32,697 bases of DNA from Anaerolineae bacterium (GTDB lineage: Bacteria > Chloroflexota > Anaerolineae > Anaerolineales > Anaerolineaceae), in the NCBI GenBank assembly GCA_021287005.1, contig JAJTBH010000004.1, positions 1-32,697 on the forward strand, in the 5' to 3' direction. The position numbers were made by a program, and so were the translations under genes. Shown here piece after piece: positions 31,219 to 32,697 of this stretch; positions within the stretch are counted from its first letter, which is position 1; each line of letters starts with the position of its first letter. The notes beneath the pieces are model-generated. The model was not told where the DNA came from, did no database searches, and worked only from the letters and a program-made list of their open reading frames with translations.

Positions 31219-31947
31219 ATGACAAAACCCATCCTGATTATGAAAACTGGCAGCAGTTTGCCGGACCTGGTCGCCCGCCGCGGTGATTTTGAAGATTGGA
31301 TCATCAACGGCAGCGGTCAGCCGCCTTCGCGTTTTATGGTTGTCGATGTTGAAAAAAGCCAATCTCTGCCGGCTGTTACCGAGGTTGAAGCCGTAATCAT
31401 TACCGGATCGCATGCCATGGTCACCGACCACGAAGCCTGGTCCGAAAAAGCTGCGCAGTGGCTGGCCGAGGCCGTTCGCTGTAACCTGCCGGTGCTGGGC
31501 ATTTGTTATGGGCACCAACTGCTGGCTTACGCCCTGGGCGGTGAAGTGGCTTATAACCCCAACGGGCGCGAATATGGCAGCACGGAAATCAGGTTGTCTC
31601 ACAAGGCACGCGCCGACCGGTTGTTTAAGGTCATTACGCCCCACCCCACCGGGTTTGTCAGTCACGCACAGACCGTTTTGCGTCTGCCCGAACACGCCGT
31701 TCACCTGGCTTTCAGCGAAAAGGACACTAACCAGGCCTTTTGTTTTAACCATACCGCCTGGGGTGTTCAGTTTCACCCCGAATTTGACGCCGACATCACC
31801 CGCAGTTACATCGAGAGTTCACGAGAGGCGTTAAAAAATGAAGGGGGCGACCCCGACCTTTTGCTGGCCGGCTGTCAGGATACCCCGCTTGGAGCGCAAG
31901 TACTGCACCGTTTTATCGAAATTATCGGCCATCCGGACGCCCTCTAA
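31219..31947 (+). CDS. Class I glutamine amidotransferase-like protein
   Basis: A 242-residue GATase1-fold protein with an intact catalytic triad: Cys96 in VLGICYGHQLLAYALGG, and His186 with Glu188 in WGVQFHPEFD. It is a stand-alone type, close to the GMP-synthase-like amidotransferases such as E. coli YfeJ, and carries no synthetase domain. These proteins hydrolyse glutamine or gamma-glutamyl compounds; the acceptor is unknown. It starts 45 bp after the lysS gene, probably in the same transcript, and is followed by a terminator. A functional tie to LysRS is not evident. Confidence 0.9.
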   Translation: MTKPILIMKTGSSLPDLVARRGDFEDWIINGSGQPPSRFMVVDVEKSQSLPAVTEVEAVIITGSHAMVTDHEAWSEKAAQWLAEAVRCNLPVLGICYGHQLLAYALGGEVAYNPNGREYGSTEIRLSHKARADRLFKVITPHPTGFVSHAQTVLRLPEHAVHLAFSEKDTNQAFCFNHTAWGVQFHPEFDADITRSYIESSREALKNEGGDPDLLLAGCQDTPLGAQVLHRFIEIIGHPDAL

Positions 31948-31969
31948 AATTAAACATTTTTATTAAATC

Positions 31970-32010
31970 ACAACCGGGATGTCGTAATACTGGCATCCCG
32001 GTTGTATTTT
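31970..32010. terminator. Terminator between convergent genes
   Basis: ACAACCGGGATG (31970-31981) pairs with CATCCCGGTTGT (31994-32005), giving a 12-bp stem with a 12-base loop, followed by ATTTTAAGATTTT. It ends the lysS-amidotransferase unit and may also serve the convergent epimerase gene. Confidence 0.85.
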
Positions 32011-32025
32011 AAGATTTTAATTATC

Positions 32026-32697
32026 TCAGGCCGGCCAGGCGCTTGCATAAGCCGCCAGAATCCGCTCACAGGTCCGGTTAAATGTCTCATTAATAATCTG
32101 GTTGGCCTTATCCGAAAAATACCAGGTCATCACTTCCCGCACACCCACCGAAAAGGGTATGCTGGCGGCAAAATCGGGCACCAGTCGTTTGATCTTGCTG
32201 TTATCAAATACCATGCTCACGCTTTTATCACCCCACAAACCGGCGCCCCATTCGGGGTCATAAACGCCGATCAAATCTGAAGGCACGTGCACCATTTGGG
32301 GTTCCACCCCGGCGGCACGTCCCACCAGTTCATAAATCTGGTTCCAGTTTAACCACTCATCCGATGTGATGTGCACCGCTTCGCCGATCGCGCGTGAATT
32401 TCCCAACAGGCCGACAAATCCCCTGGCAAAGTCGAGGTGGTGCGTTAAAGTCCATAACGATGTTCCGTCGCCATGTACGATTACTTTTTTTCCTCTTAAC
32501 ATGCGATCCACAGTCGTCCAACCGCCGCTGACGGGCAGTTTGGTGCAATCATAGGTATGCGACGGGCGCACAATGGTGATGGGGAATTTTTCCTCGCGGT
32601 AGGCGCGTACCAGGCGATCTTCACAGGCAATTTTATCGCGTGAATACTGCCAGTAAGGGTTATCCAGCAGGGTCGACTCACTCACCGGCAGCGAAGC
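32026..32697 (-). CDS. NAD-dependent epimerase/dehydratase (extended SDR), C-terminal part
   Basis: The frame is open to the right edge, so about 224 C-terminal residues are seen and the NAD-binding Rossmann half is missing. The catalytic YxxxK is present as YSRDK near the start of the visible part. It is followed by the substrate-domain blocks FPITIVRPSHTYD, VIVHGDGTSLWTLTHHLDFARGFVGLLG and GEAVHITSDEWLNWNQIYELV, common in SDR epimerases and in the related CSP41-like proteins. A GTG at 32685 is in frame but is internal, since upstream codons continue to the edge. The substrate is probably a nucleotide sugar or related compound, but this is not shown. It ends in a terminator shared with the amidotransferase gene. 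Confidence 0.85.
   Translation of the reverse strand, partial: ASLPVSESTLLDNPYWQYSRDKIACEDRLVRAYREEKFPITIVRPSHTYDCTKLPVSGGWTTVDRMLRGKKVIVHGDGTSLWTLTHHLDFARGFVGLLGNSRAIGEAVHITSDEWLNWNQIYELVGRAAGVEPQMVHVPSDLIGVYDPEWGAGLWGDKSVSMVFDNSKIKRLVPDFAASIPFSVGVREVMTWYFSDKANQIINETFNRTCERILAAYASAWPA

Noticed and set aside
30703-31776. Two long minus-strand frames over lysS and the amidotransferase
   Set aside because: They mirror well-supported genes; their composition is typical of antisense frames in this codon usage.

Overview
The window looks like chromosomal DNA of a free-living, probably anaerobic bacterium, most likely a member of the Chloroflexota (Anaerolineae-like). This is an inference from gene style: a CUT2 sugar-binding lipoprotein with an Ala/Pro linker, a class I lysyl-tRNA synthetase, COG1361/CARDB-type surface proteins beside ABC exporters, a 7TM hybrid histidine kinase and moderate GC content. 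No rRNA or tRNA gene, CRISPR array, insertion sequence or phage gene was seen.

Region 1 (1-10.9 kb) is a divergent sugar regulon around a LacI-family repressor. Leftward lie the repressor, a plant-type GDP-mannose 3,5-epimerase, a compact GHMP kinase, a tandem cytidylyltransferase-fold protein, mannose-1-phosphate guanylyltransferase, an RbsD/FucU-type mutarotase and L-fucose isomerase (cut by the window edge). Rightward lies a complete CUT2 sugar ABC importer (ATPase, permease, binding lipoprotein) ending at a strong terminator. Three promoters (importer, repressor, epimerase operon) carry copies of one operator, consensus TGGTAWCGWTACCA, over or next to the -10 box, so import, isomerisation and GDP-sugar conversion appear to be controlled together. 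The gene set would allow a GDP-based, Leloir-like conversion of an L-galacto sugar to the D-mannose series. This is the most interesting hypothesis in the window.

Region 2 (10.9-16.8 kb, minus strand) holds a hybrid sensor kinase with a separate Hpt protein, an RlmI-like SAM methyltransferase and a ModF-like double ABC ATPase. Region 3 (17.0-20.9 kb, plus strand) is a GH38 alpha-mannosidase with an HpcH/HpaI aldolase and a terminator. Region 4 (20.9-22.4 kb) is a PerR/Fur-type regulator with a perfect PerR box over its promoter, followed by a ferritin-like/VIT1 membrane iron transporter.

Region 5 (22.4-27.7 kb, minus strand) has a YccF membrane protein and then a tight four-gene operon: Yip1-like membrane protein, LolD/MacB-type ATPase, large secreted NEW3/CARDB-like protein and MacB/FtsX-type permease. 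It reads as an exporter or surface-remodelling complex whose extracellular partner is not a MacA adaptor. Region 6 (27.7-32.7 kb) contains a putative lipoprotein with two repeated domains, a MarR regulator with an inverted repeat at its promoter, class I LysRS, a class I glutamine amidotransferase and the 3' part of an SDR-type epimerase running off the right edge.
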